From: Candidatus Methanoplasma glyptotermitis
GTDB lineage: Archaea; Thermoplasmatota; Thermoplasmata; Methanomassiliicoccales; Methanomethylophilaceae
Direction: 5' to 3'
DNA length: 45,921 nucleotides
Assembly: GCA_031267895.1 (NCBI GenBank)
Contig: JAIRYF010000016.1
Span: 1-45,921 of the forward strand
In this document: piece by piece, positions 1 to 7,732 of the stretch
Layout of the letters: the number at the start of each line of letters is the position of its first letter
Numbering within the stretch: position 1 is the stretch's first letter
The notes under the pieces: model-generated
Database searches by the model: none
What the model saw: the letters and a program-made list of their open reading frames with translations, nothing else
What the model was told of the DNA's origin: nothing
Program-made: the position numbers and the translations under genes

Positions 1-8
1 TTATAAAT
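1..8 (+). promoter_or_regulatory. TATA box of the C39 remnant
   Basis: The sequence TTATAAAT is centred about 24 bases ahead of the GTG at 28. That spacing fits a transcript beginning at or next to the start codon, as in several other genes here. The upstream BRE lies outside the window. Confidence 0.5.
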
Positions 9-27
9 ACGTAGTAATACGTCTTTC

Positions 28-599
28 GTGAGATTTCCTCATATTGAACAGCATGATTCTTCCGACTGCGCAGCAGCGTGTATAGCAAGCATGTGTTCAT
101 TTTACGGAAAAGAAATTACAATTGTAAAGCTGAGAGAATTGCTTGGTACGGATATCTCCGGAACCTCTGTACGGGGAATAGCAGAGGCACTGGGAAAGCT
201 GGGATTCAAGCGAAAGCCGTCAGGGCGGATCCTGAATCGTTCAAAGAAGACTTTACGCTTCCGGCCGTGGCCCGCATTGTCAGAAAGGACGGAACGGCAC
301 ACTATGTCGTTGTCTGTTTGATAAAGAAAGGCGGAAAAATGAAGATAATGGATCCTGCAACAGACGGAATTCAGAAAACAACCGTCGGAGAGTTTTACGG
401 AGATTTCGACGGCGTTCTCGTTATGGCTGTTCCCAATGAGGAATTCGTCACAGGCAAAGAAAGATCCAAAAGCTATTTGGTTTCACAGAAGTCTGCGAAG
501 CATCGGCATCACTGTCGGCCGGCAATGGTTATAAATGGCATTGTGTTGCCCGTATCGGACTCAAAATATGAAAACAAAGAGATCGCCGTCGCAGCTTGA
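28..599 (+). pseudogene. frameshifted C39 peptidase (ABC exporter N-terminal domain) remnant
   Basis: The reading frame from the GTG at 28 gives the start of a C39 double-glycine leader peptidase, the domain at the N-terminus of peptide-exporting ABC transporters. It has the oxyanion-hole Gln (residue 8) and the catalytic Cys (residue 14, in SSDCAAAC). The frame breaks after LGKLGFK near 210. The rest of the domain continues one frame over, with the catalytic His in GTAHYVVV and Asp in IMDPATDG, and ends at a TGA at 597-599. Adding one G between 210 and 211 restores GFKAKAVRADPESF, so the lesion is a single-base deletion or a sequencing error. No transmembrane or ATPase domain follows, so the gene is also truncated. 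Its last ~70 bases contain the promoter of the next gene. A functional stand-alone C39 protein is possible only if the frameshift is an error. Confidence 0.7.
529..536 (+). promoter_or_regulatory. TATA box of the archaeosine gene
   Basis: TTATAAAT lies 32-39 bases ahead of the ATG at 568 and predicts transcription from about 558, leaving a leader of about 10 bases. It overlaps the alternative upstream ATG at 535, which argues for the 568 start. Confidence 0.5.
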
Positions 600-1584
600 A
601 GCATGCTGGAAAGAAAAAGATCTGATAGCCGGCGCAGTATCTGATGCGATGGTGATAATAATGCGTACTAATGGATGCCGCTGGGCGAAAACGGGCGGTT
701 GCAGCATGTGCGGATACCGTCAGGCATCTATTCAGAACGTGACGGAGGATGATCTGAACAGGCAGGTTGACGAAGCCCTCTCCAAATACAGCGGGGAGCC
801 TTTCGTCAAAATCTACACATCCGGGAGTTTTCTCGACGAGGGGGAGATCCCGCATGCGACAAGGGAAAGGATACTCGGGGAGTTCTTGGACTGCGGGAGG
901 ATACTGTTCGAGAGCCGTCCGGAATTCGTTACATCCGGCATCCTCAGCGAACTTCCGAAGAATGTGACGATAGCACTGGGACTCGAGAGCTCGGACCCGG
1001 ATGTGCTCAGGGTTTCAATTAATAAGGGATTTTCGCCGGAAGACAGCAAAAGGGCAGGTATGCTGATTAAGGAAGCAAATCTCGGTGTCAGAACATATCT
1101 GCTGTTGAAACCACCTTTCCTGACGGAATCGGCGGCCATTGAAGATACTGTTAATTCGGCGATGTTCGCGGACAGGTTCTCGGACGAGATCTCGATCAAC
1201 CCCCTGAACATACAGCACGGGACTTACGCCGAGAGACTCTGGAGATCCAGCGATGTAAGACCGCCGTGGATATGGTCACTCATCGAGGTTCTTAAGAGAC
1301 TGTCGGGCAATGTCGGCGCAAGACTTATGTCATCTCCGTCGGGAGGTGGGTCCTCAAGAGGGGCTCACAACTGTGGCAGATGCGACTTGGAAGCACTTGA
1401 TGCAGTTGAGAAGTTTTCCTTCTCCCAGGATACGAAGGACCTTGACATAAAGTGCGAATGCATCGATTCTTGGCAAACATATATTGAATCGGAAAAGATA
1501 CTGGGTACGGCAGCGGACCTTGACAGAGGGTTCGACGGCGACCTTGCACTGGGATGTGAAAAAGATGGCAGAATACGATATTAA
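568..1584 (+). CDS. archaeosine biosynthesis radical SAM protein RaSEA
   Basis: 338 residues. RaSEA works with ArcS to convert the preQ0-lysine adduct at position 15 of archaeal tRNA to archaeosine (established for the family). The signature is visible: NGCRWAKTGGCSMCGY near residues 35-50, with Cys37, Cys45 and Cys48 as candidate ligands of the radical [4Fe-4S] cluster, followed by a TIM-barrel-like stretch with KIYTSGSFLDEGEI. A further GAHNCGRC motif lies near the C-terminus. I chose the ATG at 568 over the one at 535 because the TATA box at 529-536 covers the latter. The gene ends in TAA and overlaps the DUF5611 gene by 20 bases, so the two are probably co-transcribed. Confidence 0.88.
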   Translation: MKTKRSPSQLEACWKEKDLIAGAVSDAMVIIMRTNGCRWAKTGGCSMCGYRQASIQNVTEDDLNRQVDEALSKYSGEPFVKIYTSGSFLDEGEIPHATRERILGEFLDCGRILFESRPEFVTSGILSELPKNVTIALGLESSDPDVLRVSINKGFSPEDSKRAGMLIKEANLGVRTYLLLKPPFLTESAAIEDTVNSAMFADRFSDEISINPLNIQHGTYAERLWRSSDVRPPWIWSLIEVLKRLSGNVGARLMSSPSGGGSSRGAHNCGRCDLEALDAVEKFSFSQDTKDLDIKCECIDSWQTYIESEKILGTAADLDRGFDGDLALGCEKDGRIRY

Positions 1585-1891
1585 AAAGGGCTGGTTCAAG
1601 AACATAGACGGGGGCCTTCTGGAAAAAATGATGAAGGAAACATTCGGAAATGTTTCTGCGGAAGGAGACGTGCTTGTATCCTCTTACGGAGTCCTGAAGA
1701 GCATATCCGTCAGAATTGTCGACAAGAATGTTCTTGAGGTCGTCACCGCAAACAAATCGGGCAGCATGGCGGATGCCGAGATCATAGACAGCAAAAGAAG
1801 ACTGAATATGTTCGTCGAAAAAGCGACGGGTTTTGACGCGAAAGCCCGCATGAAACGGGCGCAGGCAAAGGCCAAAAAAGGCGATCTCTGA
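1565..1891 (+). CDS. DUF5611 family protein
   Basis: A 108-residue small protein beginning MAEYDIKKGWFKN, which I place in the methanogen/Thermoplasmata DUF5611 family by its start, size and pattern; the function is unknown. It alternates predicted strands and helices, and its tail is basic (KARMKRAQAKAKKGDL), which could bind nucleic acid. The ATG at 1565 lies inside the end of the RaSEA gene. A longer frame exists upstream from 1484, but it would overlap RaSEA by 100 bases and its extra residues look non-coding. Overlap with a tRNA-modification gene hints at an RNA-related role, but that is inference from context only. Confidence 0.75.
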   Translation: MAEYDIKKGWFKNIDGGLLEKMMKETFGNVSAEGDVLVSSYGVLKSISVRIVDKNVLEVVTANKSGSMADAEIIDSKRRLNMFVEKATGFDAKARMKRAQAKAKKGDL

Positions 1892-1901
1892 GACCGCATT
1901 G

Positions 1902-1914
1902 TTTCTCTTTTTTT
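1902..1914 (+). terminator. T-rich terminator after DUF5611
   Basis: TTTCTCTTTTTTT begins 10 bases after the stop of the DUF5611 gene. Archaeal RNA polymerase terminates at T-runs of this kind without needing a hairpin. Confidence 0.5.
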
Positions 1915-2353
1915 CGCAGGCAGGCCGTGCTCAGTATTCTGAATGTCCAGTATTGCCAGCCGATAGCCTCTTCGATAGACCTGCATAGGTTTTTCACGAC
2001 CGCAACATTGTTTATGTCACTGGTATGTAAAAATCATCTATGCTTTGCTAGAAGCATGCAGTGAGAGCCGATGCGTATACGCCATAGGATACGGGCACAC
2101 ATATACACTTGCATGGTGACATCCTCTCTTGTCCAGGGGTAGCAGACCGAGCGCAGACAGAACACAGTATTCGCCGAGGTCTTGGGAGTATCAGGGAAGA
2201 TAACGATTGAATCCTCTGATCTGAGTTCGACACGTGATGTTTTGATATTGTGTGAGAGCTGAGGATTTACCCAAAAATCCATATGAAACCTACATCTAAT
2301 TATATCGGCAACACCATCCTGCCTCCGCGCGGGCACTAAAGTATCCGCTAAAT
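1915..2353. other. intergenic stretch with no recognised gene
   Basis: About 440 bases with no convincing coding frame on either strand; the short frames lack family resemblance and sensible composition. I looked for tRNA, SRP RNA and RNase P RNA landmarks and found only weak partial resemblance around 2130-2155 (CCAGGGGTAGCAGACC), which is not enough to call an RNA. A weak TATA-like AATTATAT near 2297 could serve the downstream gene. Confidence 0.5.
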
Positions 2354-2360
2354 AAGGAGG
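2354..2360 (+). promoter_or_regulatory. strong Shine-Dalgarno ahead of the ATG at 2369
   Basis: AAGGAGG sits 8 bases before the ATG at 2369. It is an excellent match to the archaeal anti-SD, but it serves a 15-codon frame and not the long gene that starts at 2397 in another frame. Confidence 0.6.
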
Positions 2361-2368
2361 AATAAAAC

Positions 2369-2416
2369 ATGAAGAGAGAGAGGGGCGGTAGCACCGATGA
2401 CCGTGGAAAGGAGTAA
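2369..2416 (+). CDS. possible 15-residue leader peptide
   Basis: The ATG at 2369, behind the best SD of the region, opens a frame encoding MKRERGGSTDDRGKE and ending in TAA at 2414-2416. It overlaps the start of the 361-residue gene (ATG 2397) by 20 bases in a different frame. It could be a translated leader that couples initiation of the next gene. Alternatively the real N-terminus of that gene is here and one base has been gained or lost between 2369 and 2414. There is no similarity to use, so this rests on the SD and spacing. Confidence 0.3.
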   Translation: MKRERGGSTDDRGKE

Positions 2417-3482
2417 GAACATATCGGCGGTTATTGTTGCCGCTGCCGTGATTGCGATGATCGTAATTGTGGCTGTATCTGCCACTTCACCTCGCGACCC
2501 AGCAGCGGAGTATCCCATCGGGGGATACGGGGCAGTGGATTTCACGGATGCAGACGTATATGCCGTCGGGCTTTCAGATTATAACATCCGCGGATGGCTT
2601 GCCGGCAGCACAAGCCATGTGACATACGCGGATGAATTCGGAGCCGTTCCGGCCGGCAGTATAGCCGTGGTGAATTCTGGCTTGATCAAGGATTACGGCA
2701 CCCCCTCCGTGAAGGCGGAAATAGAGAAACTCACAAAGGCCGGAAGTCCCGTCATAGCTCTTGACGGCGTTCGCTTGGGGTACGCATCCGCCAGCGGGAT
2801 ATGCTACAATGCGCAGACAGGGGAGAAGTATATCTACACAGCAGAGACGTTCGAACAGAAGGACGCGTTAATCCGCGCCTACAACTGGGCTGTCTCTTCT
2901 CTCCTTGTGCAGACGGACGGAGACATGGATTTCGGATATTATTCCGTACAGAATATTCCTCTCGGACCGACAGTCCACGTGTACGGTGACAAAGAAGGAC
3001 ATTACGGATGGCTGAGCGTTTACTCTGAATACAGCGAGATACTGTACGGACGCGATGACGGCAGCAGCCAATATTTCATAAATCACAGCATAACCGTGAC
3101 ACCGAAAAGCAGCGATTTCTGCGCATCGGGTTCCGAAGTCAAAAGCGTTTACGACGGCAACGGAGAATTTAAAGGCCGTGTCAACGACTACTACCCCACC
3201 ACCGGAGTATACACCTACAATGGCAGAGAACCGGTGCAGATCCTCGACCACTCGAATTTCGGAAAAGAACTGTTCGATGTCGAATTTACATCCCCGTCGC
3301 CAGAACTTGCCGAGAAAGGATTCCCTGCGGACTCGTATGCAGTTATACATCTGAACGGAGGAGAATATTCCGGATACACCGATTACTATGCGGTGTTTGC
3401 GAATGCGTATAAACACTCCGATACAGAAAAGATCGAATTCGAAATATTCACGGATGTCGGCGCGTTTGCGCCGAGACTCTGA
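2397..3482 (+). CDS. orphan membrane-anchored extracytoplasmic protein
   Basis: 361 residues, not recognised. An N-terminal hydrophobic segment (about residues 9-28, rich in V, A and I) after a short charged start predicts a signal peptide or membrane anchor, with the rest outside the cell. The exterior part is acidic and rich in Tyr, Gly and Ser, alternates short strands, and contains a potential N-glycosylation sequon (NHS). Phrases such as AGSIAVVNSGLIKDYGT and AGSPVIALDGVRLGY suggest an alpha/beta segment near residues 85-130. The ATG at 2397 lacks its own SD. The strong SD upstream belongs to an overlapping 15-codon frame, so the start is uncertain. It has no operon partner. A surface or adhesin-like role is only a guess from its location signals. 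Confidence 0.7.
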   Translation: MTVERSKNISAVIVAAAVIAMIVIVAVSATSPRDPAAEYPIGGYGAVDFTDADVYAVGLSDYNIRGWLAGSTSHVTYADEFGAVPAGSIAVVNSGLIKDYGTPSVKAEIEKLTKAGSPVIALDGVRLGYASASGICYNAQTGEKYIYTAETFEQKDALIRAYNWAVSSLLVQTDGDMDFGYYSVQNIPLGPTVHVYGDKEGHYGWLSVYSEYSEILYGRDDGSSQYFINHSITVTPKSSDFCASGSEVKSVYDGNGEFKGRVNDYYPTTGVYTYNGREPVQILDHSNFGKELFDVEFTSPSPELAEKGFPADSYAVIHLNGGEYSGYTDYYAVFANAYKHSDTEKIEFEIFTDVGAFAPRL

Positions 3483-3501
3483 ACCGCAGTCTGAACAAAT
3501 A

Positions 3502-3523
3502 CCCCGCCGTTGCTGCGGCGGGG
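3502..3523 (+). terminator. GC-rich hairpin after the extracytoplasmic protein gene
   Basis: CCCCGCCG, a 6-base loop TTGCTG, then CGGCGGGG form a perfect 8-bp stem 20 bases after the stop at 3482. No T-run follows directly, so it may stabilise the mRNA 3' end rather than terminate. Confidence 0.55.
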
Positions 3524-3845
3524 GACCCTTCCGTTTACAGCTTCAAATGCTTTCGGAAATCCAATCCATTCGGGTTGTCTGAATATATTTTCTGAACTCA
3601 AAAGTAACAATAAAGAACAAGAACCGCCATCCTGTACCCGGATTGTGAACAAACCCGGAATCAATGCCTGCTGTATTAGCTGGATCAATGCCCACCATCC
3701 GGCTGACGGCATCTCCGATCAGCCGTATATGCTCTGCACAGCAGCAAAACAACTCTTCCCCGCAGCAGTCAGCAGATGCCATCCCATTAGGCGTATCACG
3801 GCGGAAGGACCGGCACCTGCGAGCGCAGTTTATCAAGCAACAGGC
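3524..3845. other. intergenic stretch with no recognised gene
   Basis: About 320 bases. Several frames stay open on both strands, but none has a plausible start signal or a recognisable product, and they exclude one another. I see no RNA gene or repeat here. Confidence 0.4.
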
Positions 3846-3853
3846 TTTAAATA
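3846..3853 (+). promoter_or_regulatory. probable promoter of the ribosomal superoperon
   Basis: TTTAAATA is the best TATA box ahead of uL3 and predicts a start near 3875. The uL3 ATG is at 4045, so the leader would be about 170 bases, long for this genome, and it contains a 49-codon frame at 3891-4040. A second, weaker candidate (CTATACC near 3862) would start transcription at the ATG of that frame. Confidence 0.45.
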
Positions 3854-3890
3854 GAAGCCGACTATACCACTTTCAGATCGGACATGCTGT

Positions 3891-4040
3891 ATGTCTGACC
3901 AGACGCAACGGGCAATGCTGCGGCACCCCACTTTCACTCATGTCGAGATTTTCGAGATGAATATGGCGTCACGGTCGGATGTTGAGATGTGTCCGTCAAT
4001 AAGCCGCGAGGTTAGCGAAGACACCCTCGCAGGAATGTGA
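3891..4040 (+). CDS. possible small protein upstream of uL3
   Basis: An ATG at 3891 opens a 49-residue frame starting MSDQTQRAMLRHPTF and ending SREVSEDTLAGM, with TGA at 4038-4040, four bases before the uL3 ATG and in another frame. The TATA boxes just upstream fit its start, and its composition is acidic with no obvious bias. It could be a real small protein, a translated leader that couples to uL3, or chance. No family is recognised. Confidence 0.35.
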   Translation: MSDQTQRAMLRHPTFTHVEIFEMNMASRSDVEMCPSISREVSEDTLAGM

Positions 4041-4044
4041 ATAA

Positions 4045-5043
4045 ATGTCACAGAGGAGACGCCCAAAAAGAGGATCCAGGGCATTCGGCCCCAGGAAGAG
4101 AGCACAGTCGCAGACCCCAAGGTTGGACTCGTGGCCCGAGATCAGCGGATCGCCAAAGATACAGGGATTCGCAGGATACAAAGTCGGGATGACACATGCA
4201 TTCGTCGTCGATAAGAGAGCAAAGAGCACAACATCCGGCATGGAACTCCAGATACCCGTAACGGTTATCGAAGTGCCGCCGATGAGAGTGGCTGCAGTTA
4301 GATTCTACGAAAGCAGCATCACGGGACTCAAAACATCGGGAGAGGTCTGGGCAAAAGATCTCGACCCTCTTCTCTCAAAGAGGCTCAGCGTGCCGACGAA
4401 CCACGACGAATCATCATTCGAGAGGTATGACGGACTCGACACAGAAGATGTCCGCATACTCGCATACACTCAGCCGAAAAAGATATCGGGAGTTCCCAAA
4501 AAAGTTCCCGACCTTATGGAACTCAGAATCGGCGGCGGACGGATCGAGGACAGAATCGTATATGCAAAAAGCATTCTGGGGAAGGAGTTTGCAGTCACCG
4601 ATTTTGCAGCGGAAGGCGCACTCGTGGATGTTATCGCTGTCACCAAAGGAAAAGGATTCCAGGGAGTCACCAAGAGATGGGGTGTCAAGCTGCTTTCGCA
4701 CAGAAACAGCAAACACCGCCGCGGCATCGGCAACCTCGGTCCGAAGAGACCCGGTTACGTCAGGAGCACGGTTCCGGGTTCTGGTCAGATGGGATACCAT
4801 CAGAGGACCGAATTCAACAAAAAGATCATAAAGGTCGGATCCGACGGAGGGGAGGTCAACCCCAAAGGAGGCTTCATCAACTACGGAGAAGTGAGGAACG
4901 CATACGTTCTGATACACGGGTCCGTTCCCGGACCGGCAAAGAGACTGATAAGGTTCAGGGACGCGACGAGGATGCCCAAAAAGGCCGACGTATCCGTCGC
5001 AGATGTGACATACATCTCGACCGAATCGAAACAGGGGGCATGA
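4045..5043 (+). CDS. rpl3: 50S ribosomal protein uL3
   Basis: 332 residues, normal for archaeal uL3, which helps nucleate early 50S assembly and reaches the peptidyl-transferase centre. The very basic start (MSQRRRPKRGSRAFGPRKRA) and the signature GKGFQGVTKRWGVK (about residues 204-217) are visible, as is the central loop around QMGYHQRTEFNKKI that approaches the catalytic centre. It is the first ribosomal gene of the + strand superoperon. Its SD is weak (AGGAATG at 4031-4037), and a small frame ends four bases upstream, so initiation may depend on coupling. uL4 starts four bases after its TGA. Confidence 0.97.
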   Translation: MSQRRRPKRGSRAFGPRKRAQSQTPRLDSWPEISGSPKIQGFAGYKVGMTHAFVVDKRAKSTTSGMELQIPVTVIEVPPMRVAAVRFYESSITGLKTSGEVWAKDLDPLLSKRLSVPTNHDESSFERYDGLDTEDVRILAYTQPKKISGVPKKVPDLMELRIGGGRIEDRIVYAKSILGKEFAVTDFAAEGALVDVIAVTKGKGFQGVTKRWGVKLLSHRNSKHRRGIGNLGPKRPGYVRSTVPGSGQMGYHQRTEFNKKIIKVGSDGGEVNPKGGFINYGEVRNAYVLIHGSVPGPAKRLIRFRDATRMPKKADVSVADVTYISTESKQGA

Positions 5044-5047
5044 TTGA

Positions 5048-5818
5048 ATGGCACAGACAAACGTTTATTCTGTAAAGGGAGAAGTCTCCGGAACCATCGA
5101 TGTCCCCGAAGTATTCTCGTCTGAGTACAGACCCGACATAATCAAAAAGGCGATCCTGGCCGCCGCAGCCAACAAAAGGCAGCCGTACGGACCTGCCGCG
5201 AGAGCTGGTATGAGACACTCGGTGAGCACATGGGGAAAGGGAAGAGGTGTGGCTCGCGTCCAAAGACTTCACGACGGGAAAAGAGCTACAGAGTCTCCGA
5301 ACAATGTTACCGGAAGAAGAGCACATCCGCCGCGCCCGGAGAGGATATGGGACCAAAAGGTCAACAGGAAAGAACTGAAACTGGCCCGCTTTTCCGCGGT
5401 AGCGGCAACAGGCTGTGCCGACTGCGTCAGAGGACGCGGGCACCAGTTCGACGATTCTGTTTCGTTCCCGATAGTGATCGAGGACGGATTCCAGAACATG
5501 GCAGCGACCTCCGAGATCGGCAGAGTCCTTGACAGCATCGGCATAGGTTACGATGTCGAACGTGCTAAAGAGGGCCGCAAGATACGTGCCGGAAGAGGAA
5601 AGATGAGAAACAGAAAGTACAGGACTCCTGTATCCGTTCTCATAGTGGTTTCCGACAGAGACGTACCGGTGTTCAAAGGAGCATCTAACCTTCCTGGAGT
5701 GGAGATCGAGTCGGTAGGTACGCTCAGTGCGGGCATACTTGCGCCCGGAGGAGACGCAGGCAGACTCACAGTATACACCGAATCAGCCATGGCAAAACTG
5801 GGAGAGTGGATACAGTGA
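5048..5818 (+). CDS. rpl4: 50S ribosomal protein uL4
   Basis: 256 residues, archaeal/eukaryal length. uL4 binds 23S rRNA domain I, and its extended loop lines the peptide exit tunnel. The loop region is recognisable as the basic stretch from AGMRHSVSTWGKGRG to RRAHPPRPERIW (about residues 58-100). The C-terminal half has the expected fold with RAGRGKMRNRKY, then LIVVSD and NLPGVEI. The ATG at 5048 follows the uL3 stop by four bases. Its own stop overlaps the GTG start of uL23. Confidence 0.97.
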   Translation: MAQTNVYSVKGEVSGTIDVPEVFSSEYRPDIIKKAILAAAANKRQPYGPAARAGMRHSVSTWGKGRGVARVQRLHDGKRATESPNNVTGRRAHPPRPERIWDQKVNRKELKLARFSAVAATGCADCVRGRGHQFDDSVSFPIVIEDGFQNMAATSEIGRVLDSIGIGYDVERAKEGRKIRAGRGKMRNRKYRTPVSVLIVVSDRDVPVFKGASNLPGVEIESVGTLSAGILAPGGDAGRLTVYTESAMAKLGEWIQ

Positions 5819-6096
5819 AACAGAGCGATATACTCATCAGACCGTACGTAACGGAAAAGACACTTAATTTGCTGTCCGGTACCCCCACCCAGAAATTCAG
5901 GGACGGCAACAAGATAGAGTTCATAGTACACAGACAGGCCGGTAAGATCGATATCAAGGCCGCCTTCGAGGAACGCTTTGAAGTGAAGGTCGATCACGTA
6001 TGGACCAAAATACAGAAAGACGGCAAACATGCCATCATCAAGCTCGCGGAAGGTTATTCAGCAGAGGATGTCGGGATGAGAGTCGGAGTATTCTGA
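5815..6096 (+). CDS. rpl23: 50S ribosomal protein uL23
   Basis: 93 residues. uL23 sits at the exit of the peptide tunnel and is the docking point for SRP and the translocon. The start KQSDILIRPYVTEKTL and the motif NKIEFIVHRQAGKIDIKAAFE are typical. I chose the GTG at 5815, which overlaps the uL4 TGA by four bases and has the SD GGGAG at 5800-5804, ten bases ahead. The GTG at 5806 is too close to that SD. The slightly longer loop (SGTPTQKFRDGNK) is the only unusual part. Confidence 0.95.
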   Translation: MKQSDILIRPYVTEKTLNLLSGTPTQKFRDGNKIEFIVHRQAGKIDIKAAFEERFEVKVDHVWTKIQKDGKHAIIKLAEGYSAEDVGMRVGVF

Positions 6097-6105
6097 GGCG
6101 ATCGA

Positions 6106-6795
6106 ATGGGAAAGAGATTGATTACACAGAGAAGGGGACGCGGAGGATCACACTACCGTTCCCCGAGTCACAGACACGTGGATGACGTTAGGCTCCCCCA
6201 GTTCGATGAGGGAGTAGGCACGATAAAGGACCTGATCCAGGCACCCGGAAGGACAAGCCCTCTCGCAGTCATCGACTTCAACGGAGTCACGGACTACCAG
6301 CTTGCTGTAGCCGGAACAAAGGTCGGACAGAAGGTGTATGTGGGCAGCGACAAAACGGTTGCCGGAAACATAACCAGCCTGTCTAAGATACCCGAGGGAA
6401 CAGCCGTGCACAACATAGAGGCAAACCCGGGTGACGGAGGCAAATACGCCAAGACTGCGGGATCTTCAGCGACCGTCGTGAGCAGAGGCGAGAAAGTCAT
6501 GATACTCATGCCTTCCGGATCCATGAAGGAATTCAACCCCTGCTGCCGTGCGGCGATAGGGATCATTGCGGGCGGCGGGAGAGGCGACAAACCGCTCGCC
6601 AAAGCCGGAAAGAACTGCCTTACGCTGAGGTCAAGATCAACCGCCAACAAGAAGGTCAGCGGAGTAGCGATGAACGCAGTCGATCACCCCCACGGCGGAG
6701 GAAGTCATCCTCACGTAGGAGGACCGAACTGTCAGAAGAGGACCGCATCGCCGGGACAAAAGGTGGGTTTCCTGCCTAAGAAAAAGAGGAAGTGA
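6106..6795 (+). CDS. rpl2: 50S ribosomal protein uL2
   Basis: 229 residues. uL2 bridges the subunits and contacts the peptidyl-transferase centre. The decisive signature MNAVDHPHGGGSHPHVG lies near residues 188-204, with the conserved His-rich loop intact. The SH3-like and OB-like halves are of standard length for archaea, and the C-terminus is basic (GFLPKKKRK). An SD (GAGGCGAT) precedes the ATG at 6106, and uS19 starts six bases after the stop. Confidence 0.97.
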   Translation: MGKRLITQRRGRGGSHYRSPSHRHVDDVRLPQFDEGVGTIKDLIQAPGRTSPLAVIDFNGVTDYQLAVAGTKVGQKVYVGSDKTVAGNITSLSKIPEGTAVHNIEANPGDGGKYAKTAGSSATVVSRGEKVMILMPSGSMKEFNPCCRAAIGIIAGGGRGDKPLAKAGKNCLTLRSRSTANKKVSGVAMNAVDHPHGGGSHPHVGGPNCQKRTASPGQKVGFLPKKKRK

Positions 6796-6801
6796 TTCCG
6801 A

Positions 6802-7263
6802 ATGGCAAAGAAGATTATCGCAGGATCGGCAAAAGCCACCAGAAGGAGATCCAGAAAGAAGGCATCGGCAATTCAGGCAAGGAGGAAAAAAGAGTTCCTT
6901 TACCGCGGATTCACGATGGAAGAACTCCTTAAAATGTCCTTTGACGAGGTTCTCAGCATTCTCCCTTCAAGGGCAAGGAGGACCTATCTCCGCGGCCTCA
7001 ACTACGAACAGCAGCTGCTGTTCGACAAACTGAAGGATGCCGAAGGACCGGTCAGGACGCACCGCAGGGATCTGCCGATCATACCCCAATTCGTTGGGAA
7101 GACAGTAAGCATATACAACGGAAAAGAATTCAAGAATGTCGAGATAAAACCCGAGATGATCGGGTGTTTCATCGGAGAATTCGTACTTACGAGGAGAACG
7201 CCTCAGCACTCCGGACCCGGAGTCGGTGCGACGAGGTCTTCGAAGTTCATGCCGCTGAAGTGA
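6802..7263 (+). CDS. rps19: 30S ribosomal protein uS19
   Basis: 153 residues, the long archaeal/eukaryal form with an N-terminal basic extension (KATRRRSRKKASAIQARRKKE). The signature PGVGATRSSKF is near the C-terminus, preceded by IGEFVLTRRTPQHSG. uS19 lies in the 30S head and forms a complex with uS13 near the A site. It is the fifth gene of the superoperon, and the spacing to uL22 (12 bases) carries the SD TGAGGTG. Confidence 0.96.
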   Translation: MAKKIIAGSAKATRRRSRKKASAIQARRKKEFLYRGFTMEELLKMSFDEVLSILPSRARRTYLRGLNYEQQLLFDKLKDAEGPVRTHRRDLPIIPQFVGKTVSIYNGKEFKNVEIKPEMIGCFIGEFVLTRRTPQHSGPGVGATRSSKFMPLK

Positions 7264-7274
7264 GGTGTTGAGGA

Positions 7275-7730
7275 ATGGCTACAAACAAAGGTTACACAAC
7301 GGCATCCGATCCGGACATCTCCGCAAAGGCTCTTGCCAAAGACCAGCCCGTATCTCCCAAGTTCGCACGCGAGGTTGCAGGAATGATACGCGGCATGAGA
7401 ACCGAGAAAGCGGTCTCGGCACTTGAGGAAGTAATAGCACTCGAACGGCCGGTTCCCCTGAAACGGTACAACAAACGCGTATCCCACAAGAAAGGTGTCG
7501 GACCCGGAAGATACCCCATCAAGGCATCAAGGGCAATATTGGCAGTCGTGAGGAGCGCGATGTCTAATGCAGAGTACAAAGGACTCGATGCATCGAATAT
7601 GGCCATATCCACGATAACCATCGCAAGAGGTCAGACCATTCCGGGGCACATGCCCAGGGCACACGGAAGGGCCACGCAGTGGAATCAGGAGACCGCCAAC
7701 ATAGAAGTGATAATAGAGGAGGTTGAGTGA
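7275..7730 (+). CDS. rpl22: 50S ribosomal protein uL22
   Basis: 151 residues, typical of archaea. uL22 contacts all 23S rRNA domains, and its beta-hairpin lines the exit tunnel with uL4. The hairpin is recognisable from PGHMPRAHGRATQWNQETANIEVIIEEVE at the C-terminal end, given here in two parts: PGHMPRAHGRATQ, then WNQETANIEVII. The N-terminal helix region reads FAREVAGMIRGM. Its TGA overlaps an alternative GTG of uS3, but the SD within its last codons serves the ATG at 7733. Confidence 0.95.
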   Translation: MATNKGYTTASDPDISAKALAKDQPVSPKFAREVAGMIRGMRTEKAVSALEEVIALERPVPLKRYNKRVSHKKGVGPGRYPIKASRAILAVVRSAMSNAEYKGLDASNMAISTITIARGQTIPGHMPRAHGRATQWNQETANIEVIIEEVE

Positions 7731-7732
7731 TC

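Noticed and set aside
2115-2160. Short resemblance to the SRP RNA helix 8 motif (GGGGTAGCAGACC)
   Set aside because: The conserved GGAA side of the loop and pairing long arms were not found, so an SRP RNA cannot be supported.
3502-3523. GC-rich inverted repeat as a transposon end
   Set aside because: No second copy, target duplication or transposase was seen; a 3'-end hairpin explains it.
3543-3836. Open frames on both strands in the gap before the ribosomal operon
   Set aside because: They overlap each other, lack start signals, and show no family resemblance; they look like chance frames in GC-moderate DNA.
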